Origin: Metaphire vulgaris
Taxonomy: Eukaryota > Annelida > Clitellata > Crassiclitellata > Megascolecidae
DNA length: 64,000 bases
Direction of reading: 5' to 3'
NCBI GenBank assembly: GCA_018105865.1
Contig: CM030870.1
Location: forward strand, 2,458,501-2,522,500
Positions 1 to 12,600 of the stretch are shown here, piece after piece. Position 1 is the first letter of the stretch; every line of letters starts with the position of its first letter. The notes under the pieces are model-generated. The model ran no database searches. It was not told the DNA's origin and was given only the letters and a program-made list of their open reading frames with translations. The translations under genes were made by a program, and so were the position numbers.

Positions 1-606
1 TTTTCCTCACAAGTAAATAAAATTAACGAATTAAATATCACTTTGTTCAAATTTCTTTTGCATTGAGGCCAGTGATGCTGCAGATGCAATGCTGTCCAGT
101 CAGAGACTCAGAATGCGCTACAGTAACAGTGCCAGTGGTCATACTGATTTAGCCTTAGCACGCTGATGCTGCTTTAGTTCACGTTTTACTACAGAATACT
201 CACTAAGTTAACCAATAATCATTAATAATCTCTTACGCCTGGGATTCTGACGTCTGAGTCCCCAGTTAGTAAACATATCCTGTAACTCCAGAAAATAGAT
301 TCATACTACCAATTTGTTAAATTCTAGACTGCAGTACACTTGATGTAATTTTGAGAGTAGGCTATATTGAATAAAAAATATTTAAATACTAAATGTGAGG
401 ACTTGTTTAAAAAGCAGAAATCTGTTTTATGTAAGCATATATGCACGAAGTCAATTTTCATACGTGGCATTTATTTATTAGTTTTATTATTATCTGAACC
501 AAAGAAAAAGCAACAAAAAAATTGCAGATTTCTTTCGGTCAAACCTGGACTCTCAAATTGCGGACCATCAGTAACAGGCACCCAACGTTGACAATAGGCT
601 TTTAGC
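1..606. other. Intronic sequence, no feature recognised
   Basis: Upstream intron of the USP48-like gene. One 74-codon frame at 367-591 has no recognisable domain and no splice context. I see nothing else here. Confidence 0.5.
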
Positions 607-935
607 CAGTGCTGTCCAACGATTATTTATTTAATCACGATTAATCGCATTTTCTTTAGCAATGTTATTCTGGTCCCGAAGTAGTAATTAAATTGAAATA
701 AACAATGCACCAGTTGCAGAACAGACTTTCAGAATTTCAACTAGTGACCACGCATAACGTTTTATAGCGCATGCATCATCCATTTCAGTCAACTCTAAGC
801 AAAATCTCGTGACGCCATCACTTTCAAGCTCAGTTTTTAGAAGTTTCTTTAGAGAAATATGAGGCAATTAATTATGATGGGATTAACAGATTAACGCGTT
901 AATCGCGCGTTAATTGCGATTAAAGGACATCACTA
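607..935. mobile_element. hAT-like MITE (ATTAATCGCG type)
   Basis: Ends are CAGTGCTGTCC and, on the other strand, TAGTGATGTCC. The flanking 8-mers cttttagc (599-606) and cttttaac (936-943) differ at one base, as expected for an 8-bp hAT target duplication. Both ends carry ATTAATCGCG-type inner repeats. There is no coding capacity. Confidence 0.8.
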
Positions 936-1155
936 CTTTTAACAAATGAAAACGCTTATGAAAGCTTTCCACTGCCAACAGTTTTGTCAACAGATTGTAC
1001 ATCAGATCCCAAAGTTATTATGCCACTGCCAAGTTGTGATGACGACGTAGATGTACACATTCTTCAACGGGCCCAATAGATATAGGTCATGTTATAAATA
1101 CTGTAAACTGAAGAACAAGGAAAATGTTGCAGAATTAGAAATTGGACAATGTCTT

Positions 1156-2660
1156 GGGGCCATCTATATATACGCCACGAGCTTAAGGGTGAGGGGTTCA
1201 AGCATTTGTGATGATGTGTGACGATGGGGGTAGCGAGTTTCAAGAATGTGGCGTCACATAACACTAAATATTTTATTAATACTGCAATGCTATGTTACTG
1301 CAAAATTGAATGTATTTTATACTTATAATAATTATACTGTATCTTTAACCAGTTGCAGAGGGATTTAATTTTTTAAGTCGTCCCCAATTGGGGTATTTAA
1401 TTTGGGGGAAAGGCGTTCATGTGAAAATGTGAACATACAAACTTTTAAACTTACTATATTTCAGGCTATATAGAAGCTAGAAAGATGCGGTTTGCACCGT
1501 TGTTTAGCATTTTTATTGCTCTTTCGAACCATCCATGCCAAATAAGAAAATTTTGGGGGTAGGGTCCACCCTACAGCCCAAAATAGGACCCCTCCCCAAC
1601 ATTTTGGTCAAATTTTGTTCCAAGCCCCATAGCAAAAATTTTTCCGTGGTAACCCCCAAACTGTGAGCAAGAAAGTTGTAAAGGGGTGTAATTGGAACAG
1701 AATAATGCAAAAATTTTGAAGATTGGACAAAATTTGCGGTAGTTATGATTTTTCAAACAATATTACTCATTGCTTGAAGAAATGACAATTTTGGGAACAG
1801 ATTTTCAATCTGAAAAACCGAACAACTCAGTATATTTCTGGCTATATAGAAGCTAGAAAGATGCGGTTTGCACCATTGTTTAGCATTTTTATTGCTTTTT
1901 CGAACTATCCATGCTAAAAAAGAAAATTTGGGGGGTAGGTCCACTCTACAGCCGAAAATCGGAACCCTCCTTCCCAAAAATTTCAAAGCGCAATAGCAAA
2001 AAATTTTCAGCGGTGACCCCTTAACTTTGAGCGAGAAAGTTTTAGGGTGGTGTAATTGGAACATAATAGTGCAAAAATTTTGAAGATCAGGCCAAAATTG
2101 GCATAGTTATGATTTTTCAAACCTCAGATTTGAGTCTTTTTCGAGGCATTTCAATGCAAAATCCCAGTATTTGGACAATCAGTGGCAAGTTTTCTTGCTT
2201 ATATAGTCAACAACAACGAAGAAAGTGCTTTCATCTATCGAATGGATAGTAACTAAATTGAAAAGTTACTCCCGGAGTCCCGGGGTGGTTTAAAACTGCA
2301 ATGTCCGGGATACAGACATGCTTATGTGGCGCACCGTTTTAAGATGGCGATACCCGTTTCGCTCCGATTTTCGTCCCGAATTTTCGTCCGCCGTTTATAG
2401 ACGGCGGTGCCTGGGAACGGGTTAAAAAAGAATTTGAAAACATTTCTGAATATTGTTTTGACTACAGTAGGCCTAATTACAATGAATATTTTCAAACGAA
2501 ACATTAATTTTGACATTGGAAAGACGACAAGATGGCGGGGAGGGGTTAACGTGTTGTGACGTCATATTTGAGGGAGTCTGACTTTTTGTGATGACGTGTG
2601 ACAAGGGAGGAGGGTGGTAAAAAACTGCCAATATCGCATGACGTCATTTATGGATGGCCC
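1156..2660. mobile_element. Unclassified TIR element with GGGCCATC ends, split by a piggyBac-like insertion
   Basis: The left end reads ggggccatctat and the right end, reversed, gggccatccataaatgac. The trinucleotide ctt flanks both ends, so a 3-bp target duplication is possible. The inner sequence tttgtgatgatgtgtgac recurs near both ends and again at 39390-39420. It is interrupted at a TTAA by the element at 1349-2421. Confidence 0.6.
1349..2421 (-). mobile_element. piggyBac-like non-autonomous element (minus orientation)
   Basis: Bounded by TTAA at 1345-1348 and 2422-2425. Relative to related copies it is reversed: its 'left' end (at 2421) reads CCCGTTCCCAGG followed by a GCCGTCTATAAACGGC-type stretch, and its 'right' end carries the GGGATTTAATTTTTTAAGTC block. 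Inside are two tandem units of about 350 bases, each with a CTATATAGAAGCTAGAAAG stretch. No transposase frame. Confidence 0.8.
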
Positions 2661-3431
2661 CTTGAGTGCCATCACTGTCATTATATAGTCAAATTGAATC
2701 AAGTTTGCTCGAGTCGATTATCGATATGCATATCCATTTTTTAATATAAGAATTGCACCCCCCCAAGACAAATTCCTAGCTATGCCACTGTGTGCATTTC
2801 TACATATTTAATAAATTTGTATTTCTATTAATATTTGAGATGGTGCTTTTTATTGGACCCTTTGATAGCCAATGATTTAAATTTGAGATAATAGTCATTC
2901 TTTACAAAGATGTCACTTGTTTGTGTTTGCAGCATGTTTTTTTTCTTCTGGTTGTTACTCTCTGGGTTGGCTTTAAACTTTAGAGTTGCAATAATTGATG
3001 TAGTGATGTAGGATATGTTCATGAATTGTTGCTTCAAGCCAATGGAATTTGAATATTTGTCTCTTATGGTTTCTAAGATGGGTTTTCACATATATTTTTT
3101 TCTTTCTCAATGGTTGCTTGTTGTAAGCCACTTTTTTCCAGAATTCTTCTAGTTTCATTTATTTTCAAGCAGGAGTTAGCATTTCTTCATTTATTTTCAT
3201 AATAGCCCAATCATTGTTAAGTTTGCAAACATTGAGAAAATGTCTATTCAGAATAAATTGCTATTTTAATTTATTTTAGATATACTGAAAGTATTTGGCT
3301 AATAGCTGTATATACTTCTGCTGCCATTACTTTTAAGTCCTACATACACTAAGATTTGAATATTTTGCCATGAATAGGTTTTATGAACCAATGAATTGGC
3401 AAGTCTGGTTGAATCTGCCTTTTATTCATAG
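2661..3431. other. Intron, no feature recognised
   Basis: AT-rich intronic DNA before the DUSP exon. Around 2750-2785 there is a CCCCCCCAAG...TATGCCACTG stretch that resembles one end of a hAT element, but no partner end was found. Confidence 0.4.
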
Positions 3432-3610
3432 ACTCAAGATGAAAAGGTGAGAAGGAATAAGGAGCAGGACAAAGCTATTGCTGTTGAACAGCGTCTGAAG
3501 TTGATTGATCTTTACTTAGACAAGAAACGGCCATCATGCTGGCCCACTGGTGTTGCCATTCTTAATATTGTCAGTGTTCGGTTCTTAGAAGAATGGAGAA
3601 AGTTCATCAG
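3432..3610 (+). CDS. USP48: USP48-like exon: end of DUSP domain
   Basis: Acceptor tttattcatag precedes and donor CAG|GTGCAG follows. The exon enters in phase 0 and leaves two bases over. The peptide starts [15 protein letters not shown] and ends with [20 protein letters not shown] plus RKFIR, a typical DUSP C-terminal helix and strand. In USP48 this DUSP module precedes a CPHG-containing segment, which should be the next exon and was not located. Confidence 0.85.
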
Positions 3611-6600
3611 GTGCAGAAATTTTTTATGGAAGCAGTTCCTATTGATATGTACAGTAGTCAATTTCAGTTCTATGGTATTAATAATGCTGGAGTTAATTTT
3701 GGTTTATTGGGCACATTTAATGCAGAATGATTGCTTTATACTAAGTTTATAGGATAATAGCATTTACAGATTAATTAATTAATTAATTAATTCTGACAAT
3801 TTCATATAGCGCAATACGCATAGCGAAGGCTAAAGTCAAGAACGCTTTACAAGTGACCCTAATAGGAAATGTTAAATAAATATGTTTTAAGGTTCCTAGT
3901 GAACAGTTCAGGAGATGTCAACCTAGTCACGTCCGCCGGCAGCGAGTTCCAAAGCAAAGGGTTGCCCCTCGAAACAGACAGCTCACTTCAGTCATCAAAA
4001 GCTGTCTACCTTAGAACACTGTTATCACTACAGCCTGCTCAACCCACCCATAGCCATCTCAACTCACTCTTTCATGCCCTCTGAATCAGTCATCCCTGAA
4101 AATCTGCAACTGTGCCTATTCATACACAGCACCTGAACTTTGAAACTCAATTCCAGCTTCCCTCTGCAGCCTTAGACACTGTCATACAATAAAATCTGAG
4201 TCCTCTTTTCCCATAATTCTTGCATTATCTCCTCATGTCTTCAGATCTAAGCTTATAAGCTTAAATTGTTCATTTTTCTTAAATCATTTTCTCCATAGCT
4301 ATACCAAGCTAGCCTCAGTGACCTTCGAAAATATCGACCTGGCTGATCATTCACCTTTCCCACAGCCTAAGAATAAACAGCTATTGTTGTGCTACTTTCA
4401 AAAGATAAAATAAGATTTATTCATCATCAGTTATACAACAACATACTTCCATAAAAGTACTATATAAATCCATGAGATTTTACTTCCTTTGGTTTCACTA
4501 ATGTTATATAATACATTTTTAGTATATTTTTAATTTAGAATTATTTAATTTCTTTGTTTTATTTAGTGACATTGTTATTAATTAGTTTTGAGAAAATTTT
4601 GGAAACTGACCAGAGATTTGTCAGTCTTTGAATGAGGTGAAAATCTTTGTTATATTTCAACAGCTTAACTCCTTTACCGTTTAAGACGAGTAGGACTCGT
4701 CTTATGTTATCGACGCTTAAACGTTTGAGACAAGTCCCACTCGTCTAGTAGTTTGCAAGCCGACAGCCAACCATTTCACACAAGACTGGCTCATTATAAT
4801 ATATATGTTACAGTCAAAACATGTAATAAGTCATTACACGAAATGACTGGAAGTTCATTATAGGATTTTAAAATGAGTCAAGTGCCAGATGAATTAAAAA
4901 CTGCTAAAGTGATTCTCCTTTTTAAAGCAGGGGATAAGACTTTAGTATCTAACTATCAACCAATTTCTATTCTCCCTATATTCTCAAAGATTTTTGAAAA
5001 AGCCATGTTCAATAGACTTTTACAATATCTTGATAAATTCAACATGCTTTCACCCTCTCAATATGGTTTCAGCCATAGACCTCTTAAATTAAGGACTGAC
5101 GTCAGCCAATCTCGGGTCCGCGAACTTGGGTCCATTGTCTTTAACACCATAGCATCTATTAACTGCTGCAACTGGAGATTGCTTGGTGATACAGCTATGA
5201 AATTTGATAGTCACACTCAGAAATGAACTCTCTACGCACCTCAAGTAACTGGAAGTTGATGACATCATTATACTGCAAAATACATTGATTTTAAACCAAT
5301 ATATAAATAATGTTAAAATCAATGCATTAGTAATTAGCATTGGAATCTAATAGGCAAGAATTTGGCTTTATATGCATTGAGTAGGATCGCAATATTATTA
5401 CCAGGAATATAGTCCTGTGGTGTAGCCAGGGTTCCAAAATAGGGGGAATATGTATAATTTCGGGCAAACAAGGTTCGTCAAGAAGTTATTCGAAAATTCA
5501 TGAATTCTCTTCAATCATGCTACCTACCCCTCCCCAAACTTTCTCAACGGTCTTGCTCAACTCACACGAGCGGGGTTCCTGCCAAAACAGGGGGCCGCCC
5601 CCTCTGTGGTTATGCCAATGGTTGTTTGGAACGGATCCTCACTTTATTCTCCCATGCAATTATCAGCCAGTATTGAACCAAGTAGCCAGTATCCAAGAAT
5701 CAGGTGACACCGTCACGTATGCATACAAACTTCTGAATTTAGCTGTGTCACAAGAGTGCAGTGGCTTAGCCAAGATTGCAGAATGCGGGCACTCACATTT
5801 TTCGGCCCAGATTTGTCGATGAGCCAAAAAGGTAATCGTCTCAGACGCTTGGTGTGTTTTTCTCGATCTAACACTACCCCCAAATACCCCCTAACTTATC
5901 ACTGGTTTTGGGCAAATCTCACGACCGGTCCTGATCCAAACAGGGTGGTCGGGCTCCCATGCCCCTGTGGCTATTCATATATATTCAAATATATATATAT
6001 ATATATATTCATATATATTCATATACATTCGTATATATGTGTGTGTATATATATATATGTGTGGGGGCCAGGATTTGAGAATTAGGAGGCACCATCGCTT
6101 ATAGATCGAGGAAAATGCACTAAGCATTAGAGCCGATGGCCTTTTCTGCTCGTCAAGACTTTTGGGGCGCAAAATGTGAGGGCCTCTATTCTGCAATCCT
6201 GGCTATACGCCTCTGCATTCTTGTGACACAACAGAACTCAGAAGTCTGAGTGTATCGCGACTTTGCCTCCTAATTCTCGAATCCTAACTACTCTTCTGGA
6301 TTCAATACTGGCTGATAATTGCATGGGAGAATAAAACAAGGATCAGTTTCAGACAACCATTGGTTTGGCCGCGAGGGTCGGCCCCCTATTCTGGCAGGGA
6401 CCCCGGTTGTGTGATTTGAGAAAGACCGCTGAAAAATGTTGGGAGGGTAAGTAGCATGATTGAAGAAAATACAGCACATGAATTTGCGAATAACTTCTTG
6501 ACGAACCTTGTTTGCCCGAAATTCTACATATTCCCTATATTTCGCAACCATGGCTACGCCACAGGACTATATTACTGACAATAATGTTGCGATCTTACTC

Positions 6601-9600
6601 AATGCATATAAAGCCGAATTCTTGCCTGCTATATTATGATACTAATTACTATATATTCGGCCTCGATCAGCAGCATCCAATATATGCGAAATACATTGAT
6701 TATAACATGATTTATATATCGTTATAAAATCAATGTATTTTACAATGTAATGACGTCATCAACTTTCGGTTACTTGAGGTGCGTAGAGAGTTCATCTCTG
6801 AATGTGACTACCAAATCTCATGGCTGTATCACTGTGCAAACTCCAGTTGCAGCAGTTAACCTCTTAATGGGGTTCGCCGGTATATGCAGCACGCAACTTC
6901 AGCGTCTGTTCCACAACAGGGATTGGCATTTATAAACGTTCCAATGCAATAATTCGATTTAGTTGTTATCCATTCGGTAGATGGTAGCTTTTCTTTAGCT
7001 ATTGTTTAGCTATTACACAGACAGTAGAAGGCGTCTGCGATCAGGCTCCACTCAAGCACTCCTCGTGCCGCGCACACGCCTTGCCACTGCCGGCGACCGT
7101 GCCTTCCCGGTTACCGCAGCGAAAGCCTGGAATCGTCTTCCCATTTCTGTCCAAACATCAACTTCTCTGGACATATTTAAGAAGCGACTGAAGACTTGGC
7201 TGTTCGAGATCAGCTATTCTGTTAGATCCTGACCTATAGGCCTATTATTCATGTATTATGTAATGTGTTCGAGTAGTCCTTCTAGGACGATTTACCACAA
7301 AAATCTTAACTTTCAATAAATAAATAAATATTGTGCCCACTATAAGCTAGGAAAATAGGTTTTATTTGACAGAGGGTCGAATTTTGGCTTTGAAAAAGTG
7401 TGATTTCTAGGGTACGAAAAATCCTAACTACCCCAAATGTGGTCCGATCTTCAAATTTGTAAAACTATTTCTGTTCCAATTACACCCCTCTACAAATTTG
7501 TTGCTCACATAAGTGGGTCACTGCTGATAATTTTGTGCTAATGCGCTTTGAAAAATGTGTTTTGGAGGGGGTCCGATTTTAGGCTGTAGAGTGGACCCTA
7601 CCCCCAAAATTTTGTTTTGGCACAGATGGTTAGAAAGAACAATAAAAATGCTAAACAACGGTACAAACCTCATTTCTTTAACTTCTATATAGCCTGAAAT
7701 ATACTGAAATGTAATTTTTAGCTTGCAAAATTTGCAGAAAAAAATTTTTTTCTCCGAGCAATGAGTTCTAGGGTTCGAAAAGTGATAACTACCCCAATTT
7801 GGGTCCGATCTTCAAAATTTTTGAACTATTTTGTTCCAATTACACCCCTCTATAACTTTGTCACTCACAAAAGTGGGGTCACCGCTGAAAACGTTTTGCT
7901 GTTGAGCTTTGAACAAAATTTTGGGGAGGGGCCGATTTTAGGCTGTAGAGTGGACCCTACACTCAAAATTTTTTGCACGGATGGTTAGAAAGAACAATAA
8001 AAATACTAAACAACGGTGCAAACCTCATTTCTTTAGCTTCTACGTAGCCTGTTATGTAGTAAATTTAAAACATATATGTTCACAGTTCATATGAATGCTC
8101 TTTCCCAAAATTAATTACCCCGAATGGTGACGACTTTTAAAATTTAATTCCCCCTTTAATGGGTTAATAAATGCTATGGTTTTAAAGACAATGGGCCCAA
8201 GTTCGCTGTCCAGAGATTGGCTAACGTCAGTCCTTACTTTAAGAGGTCTATGGTTTCAGCCCTAACCATGCCACCTATATGCCTATATTAAGATTAACTG
8301 ACATTATATCGGAAAACTTTGAGGCGAACAAATACACCATAGGAATATTCCTGGATCTTACTAAAGCTTTTGATGTGATTGATCACAAAATCTTACTTCA
8401 GAAATTAAACTATTATGGCATAAGGGGAATATTTCATAAGTGGTTCTCTAGTTATTTATCAGATAGAATGTAATTTTCCTATGTCAATGCTACAAATTCC
8501 GGTACTTTCCCATTATCCAGACCCCAGTGAAGAGATACTAAGAAATGCTTAGGGTTAGGGTGGCGGTTAGGGTTAGTGTTAGGGTGAGGGTTATGGTTAG
8601 GCTAAAACTCTAACACTCACCCTAACCCTAATATCTCTTCACTGGGGTCTGGATAACGAGAAAGTACCCAAATTTCATAAGATCTAAAATCAACTATGGT
8701 GTTCCTCAGGGTTCCATTTTAGGACCTCTTCTATTCATAGTTTTTATTAATGATCTTTCACACATCTCATCGCTCTTTAATTTCCTATTATTTGCAGATG
8801 ATACGAACTTACTTGCCAGTCATGCTAATCTTAAGGATCTAATAATGCTAATAAACAATGAATTAGATAAAATAAATGAATGGTTTAAGTCTAACAAACT
8901 ATATCTTAATATTGAGAAATCCAACTTTATTATATTTCATCCTAAATGCAAAATATTACCTATAAATATGCCTAAAATCAAAATTAATTACTTGGAACTT
9001 GACACAAAAAGTGTCAACTAAATTCCTGGGAATAAAAATTGATCAAAATCTTTATTGGAAGAAACATACAGACCTAATTGCTAATAAAATATCCAAAAAC
9101 TTAAATATAATTAGACACTTAATGAAATTTATTACTAAAAACAATTCTTAGCAATTCTTAACTTATATTTGACTTTAATTCATCCCTACTTAACCTACTG
9201 TAACATTGTCTGGAGTTTTAACTATAAAAATCTGATTAATAAAATCCAAATATTACAAAATATAGCTATTAGACTAACTACTAACTTCACCCAATATACC
9301 AATACCTCAAATTTACTTAAAAATTCAACATTTTAAACCTATTATTATTATTATTATTATTACAATGTACACATTAGTGGTAACTCGTCCTATAAGAACT
9401 GCGTGAGCACATTACAAAAACACATGGAAAGGAATCAAAAGTAGCTCCTGCAGAATAGCCAGGTTTTAAGTTTCTCTTTGAAGGTGTTGAGCGATGGAGA
9501 GAGTTGCACAGATGGAGGTAAACAGTTCCACGCTTCCACCTATATGAGTTACACAAGCAGCAAACAGCTATTTTCATGTATAAATATTCAAATAACCTTT

Positions 9601-12600
9601 TACCTCATATATTCTATAACTCTGACTTATTTTCTACTGTCAAAAAAGGAATACCTATTATGTAAGAAATTGTGATCAATTCCCTATACCTCTTGCGGAG
9701 TCTTGCCCATACAAATACTTGACTCTTTACTATTAAATTATTTGGGCCTAAGATTCGGAATAATCTTCCTTTAAACATAAAAAACTCATTAAATCTATTT
9801 GACTTTAAAATCAAACTAAAACAATATGTTATAACAAATAAATGAGGAATAGTTAATCCATTTTTGCAATGTTTATTCCTTAAATTAACTAATATTGTCA
9901 TAATTTCCTATTCTTTATGTAACTTTTATTAATAATTTCTTCTTTTCTAGAAAATGTTTGTATTTACTGTCATTAAAGGTACCTCACTGCTGGAAATATT
10001 TTCCCTTTGGTATCTTATTATTTCCAAAGCTGTTAGTTAGTTAGTTAGTTAACAAGTTAATTTCTATAGTGCAAAATACATGGAGGAAGGCCAAAGTCAG
10101 GAGTGCTTTAGTTAATACGACGTCTGATAAAGGTGAGTTTTGAGTTTCTTTGCAAATAAATCCGGGTTCGACTCTCTTGCAAAGTCACTAGGTAACGCAT
10201 TCCAAAGAACAGTGGCGGCTCCACCGGGGGGGCCAAGGGGGCCCGTGCCCCCGATTGAGTGCCTGGCCCCCCCAGTTGAGACCCTATACTTATGTATGAT
10301 GTTCACCCACATTTTGCACCTAATTCTTGAAGGGGAAAGTGTGTAGTATATCTGAGATAATACAGTAATATGAATTATAATTTTTTTTCTGAAGAGATCC
10401 TGTTCGACATTTGCCAGTGTTGGCTACTGATAATGTTTCATTGCTTTGTCACCACAGTGGCTTTATGTACAACGTAAACATTTCCGAACAACTCAATCAG
10501 AAGTTAGTTTGTATATCTATTGTCCTTTTGTTAATACAGTGCAGTCATTTTTGAAGTTTGTTGTTTAACGTGGTTTTATTGTTTTTTCTGGATTTTATTG
10601 TTTTTTCTGACTATCTGGTTAAAAGTGATCGATCCAAATTAGAATCATAATTTCCCAGGTGATTTACAATAAGTCGGTTATGGCTGATTAGCAATGGATA
10701 GGGCCAATAGAAATTCACAAAGAAAAACAAGAGCAGATCGCCATATCAGCGAAAAGGTTATAGGTGAATCTCCATGTCATTGAGTTTTCTAGTAACCCTA
10801 CAATATTGTCTCTTCAAGACCTGCTGGGCAACTATTTGGCTGAACTTCAGCTATACTCTGGAGATTAAAATGTGCTGATTTTTTGTAGACAGTATCATGC
10901 ATCATACTCACAATTAGCAGAACTGACTAAAGATTTAATCGCTGCAGCCTGCCTTGCGAGCTTATGTTGTGAAAATCTTGTCACTTGGTCCTGCGGTTAA
11001 CAGCCAGCGATAGGAATCGCCTAACCAGACATTTAGAACTGAGTCTTCTCAAATTAAATGCACATTAGATTCAGCATAGGGTTATACTACAGGTAATGCA
11101 CAGCTGAACTGAGCAACTCTGAGTGAGACTAAGTTATCAACAGTGACATTAATTTTGTGTTATTTGGTAATTGTGGATAGTTGATTTGTTTACTTGTGAC
11201 TTAAAAATTGTACTTCATAATTCATTATTTTGTATCAAAACTTCTTGGATGTATAGTTGCTTGCGGAATGGTGAGCCATTTATCTTTGAATTCTCTTTCC
11301 ACCTCTCTTCAATTGGCTCTTTTATATCTGTCCGCTGCATTTTACACAGTAAACCAGTACTCATACTCATTCACCGACTCAAAATGTCTTCAAAATCATA
11401 TATATTCAGTGAGTGCCATAAGCAAAAACTTTATTACTCCTCTTGGTCATCTTATTACCGGGCTTTCATTTATGTGCAGATGACAGCCACATTTTATGGG
11501 GCTTTGACCAACAATCTACCTTGCCGTCTCTGGAATTCTGTCTGTCTGGCACTTCACAGATCCAGCCATCTCATTCTGCTCACAGTCTTGGTATAATTGT
11601 GGCAAAACTGCTACAGCAGGCCTGGGTTTGCCGTCCAGTCTGGCATGGTATGCTTGTTTACTATTTACTACTTGAGTTAATGCCAGGAACCAACAAGTCT
11701 TGTTTCTCTGTACAGAAGGTGGTTCTTTCTTCGTATTTATTCAATATTCGAAGGCACAATCACTTAACAAACGATGATAAGGCATATTTACAAGATTCAC
11801 AATCATTGACTTAAATATGATCTTCACATGCTTTGCGAATGTAAATAAAAATAAGTTTCTAATTAAAGGACTGGTGAGAAAGTAAATGTCCAGCTCTCCT
11901 ACAACTGGCACATATTTAATATGAGGTTTAATTGACTACAGAGAATAGTTTCGTGACAAATTCCACAACGCTTAACTAGCTCTGTCTTTAAACAACAATG
12001 TGAAACATAATGGTGACACATGTAGTGTCATTTTAAAGCAACTAAATCTCCACGTTTATTAACTTTAATGAATAATTCTTGCACAGCTTAACTAGTGAGG
12101 TTTATACAAAGGCAATGACAGTGTAAAGCAACTTGAGTGTTTACCTACTACGATGAACTTACACACAACTTAAATAGCAAAATTCATGCCATGGTAATGA
12201 CAGCTCAAAACAACTTGAAACCTATGGTAAATTCCACAGTAAAAACCTGTGGTAGATTCTGTTCTATTCTTGATGATGATTTATATAGCGCAGTAACATA
12301 GCGAGGGCCAAAGTCAAGAGCGCTTTACATGGAACAATCGTATGATAAATTGAAAAGGTGCATTTTAAGTTTAGTGGCGAATGACTCGAAGTAAGTGTCT
12401 GCGGTCACTGAGTCGGGCAGCGAATTCCATAGCAGTGGGTTGCCTCGTGTGACGGACTTCTCTCCGAACTTCGTGGTCTTTGACGGAGGAGGGACGTAAA
12501 GTAGAGATTGTGTACTGGATCTCAGCTGGAGTTGTCGGTCAGCGATCGTCCGTCCATTCACCAAGGCAGATAGGTACTCCGGGCAGGTAGGGTCGTGGAG

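Larger units (their letters stand above)
5074..8252. mobile_element. Long palindromic foldback element with 8-bp target duplication
   Basis: Inserted in the LINE reverse transcriptase. Target duplication gtttcagc at 5066-5073 and 8253-8260. The termini read CATAGACCTCTTAAA on both strands, and the two arms match inward for hundreds of bases: for example ctctctacgcacctcaagta at about 5223 and its complement at about 6773, and tggtgtagccagg against cctggctacacca-like sequence near 6550. The centre (about 5975-6062) is an AT microsatellite. After removing the piggyBac-like insertion, the element is about 1.87 kb and almost wholly palindromic. The 8-bp duplication suggests hAT- or P-like mobilisation; no transposase is encoded. 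Confidence 0.88.
4873..9855 (+). pseudogene. AT-rich CR1-like LINE ORF2, split by three insertions
   Basis: Reverse transcriptase remnant in four pieces: 4873-5073, 8253-8498, 8670-9339 and about 9576-9855. The pieces join in frame when insertions are removed: [13 protein letters not shown], then LSPSQYGFS joined to [12 protein letters not shown], the RT motif [13 protein letters not shown], then [18 protein letters not shown], the catalytic box [22 protein letters not shown], and the tail [14 protein letters not shown] stop follows SYLSDRM and further stops lie at 9000-9340, so it is dead. The host bias is strikingly AT-rich compared with the SAAFDTVDH family nearby. Confidence 0.88.

Noticed and set aside
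5517..6085. Frames of 101-109 codons
   Set aside because: They lie in palindromic arms of a non-coding foldback element.
8550..8640. TTAGGG repeats as an interstitial telomere
   Set aside because: They lie wholly inside a MITE with inverted ends and a target duplication, so they are part of a mobile element.
9940..9995. Possible exon after a ttcttcttttctag acceptor
   Set aside because: The short frame (KCLYLLSLK) has no USP48 similarity and the phase does not fit; it is probably LINE 3' UTR.
11171..11596. 141-codon frame as the missing USP48-like exon (NGEPFIFEF stretch)
   Set aside because: The slight similarity to a HGGLMFTF-type motif is not supported by splice sites, phase or the rest of the frame.
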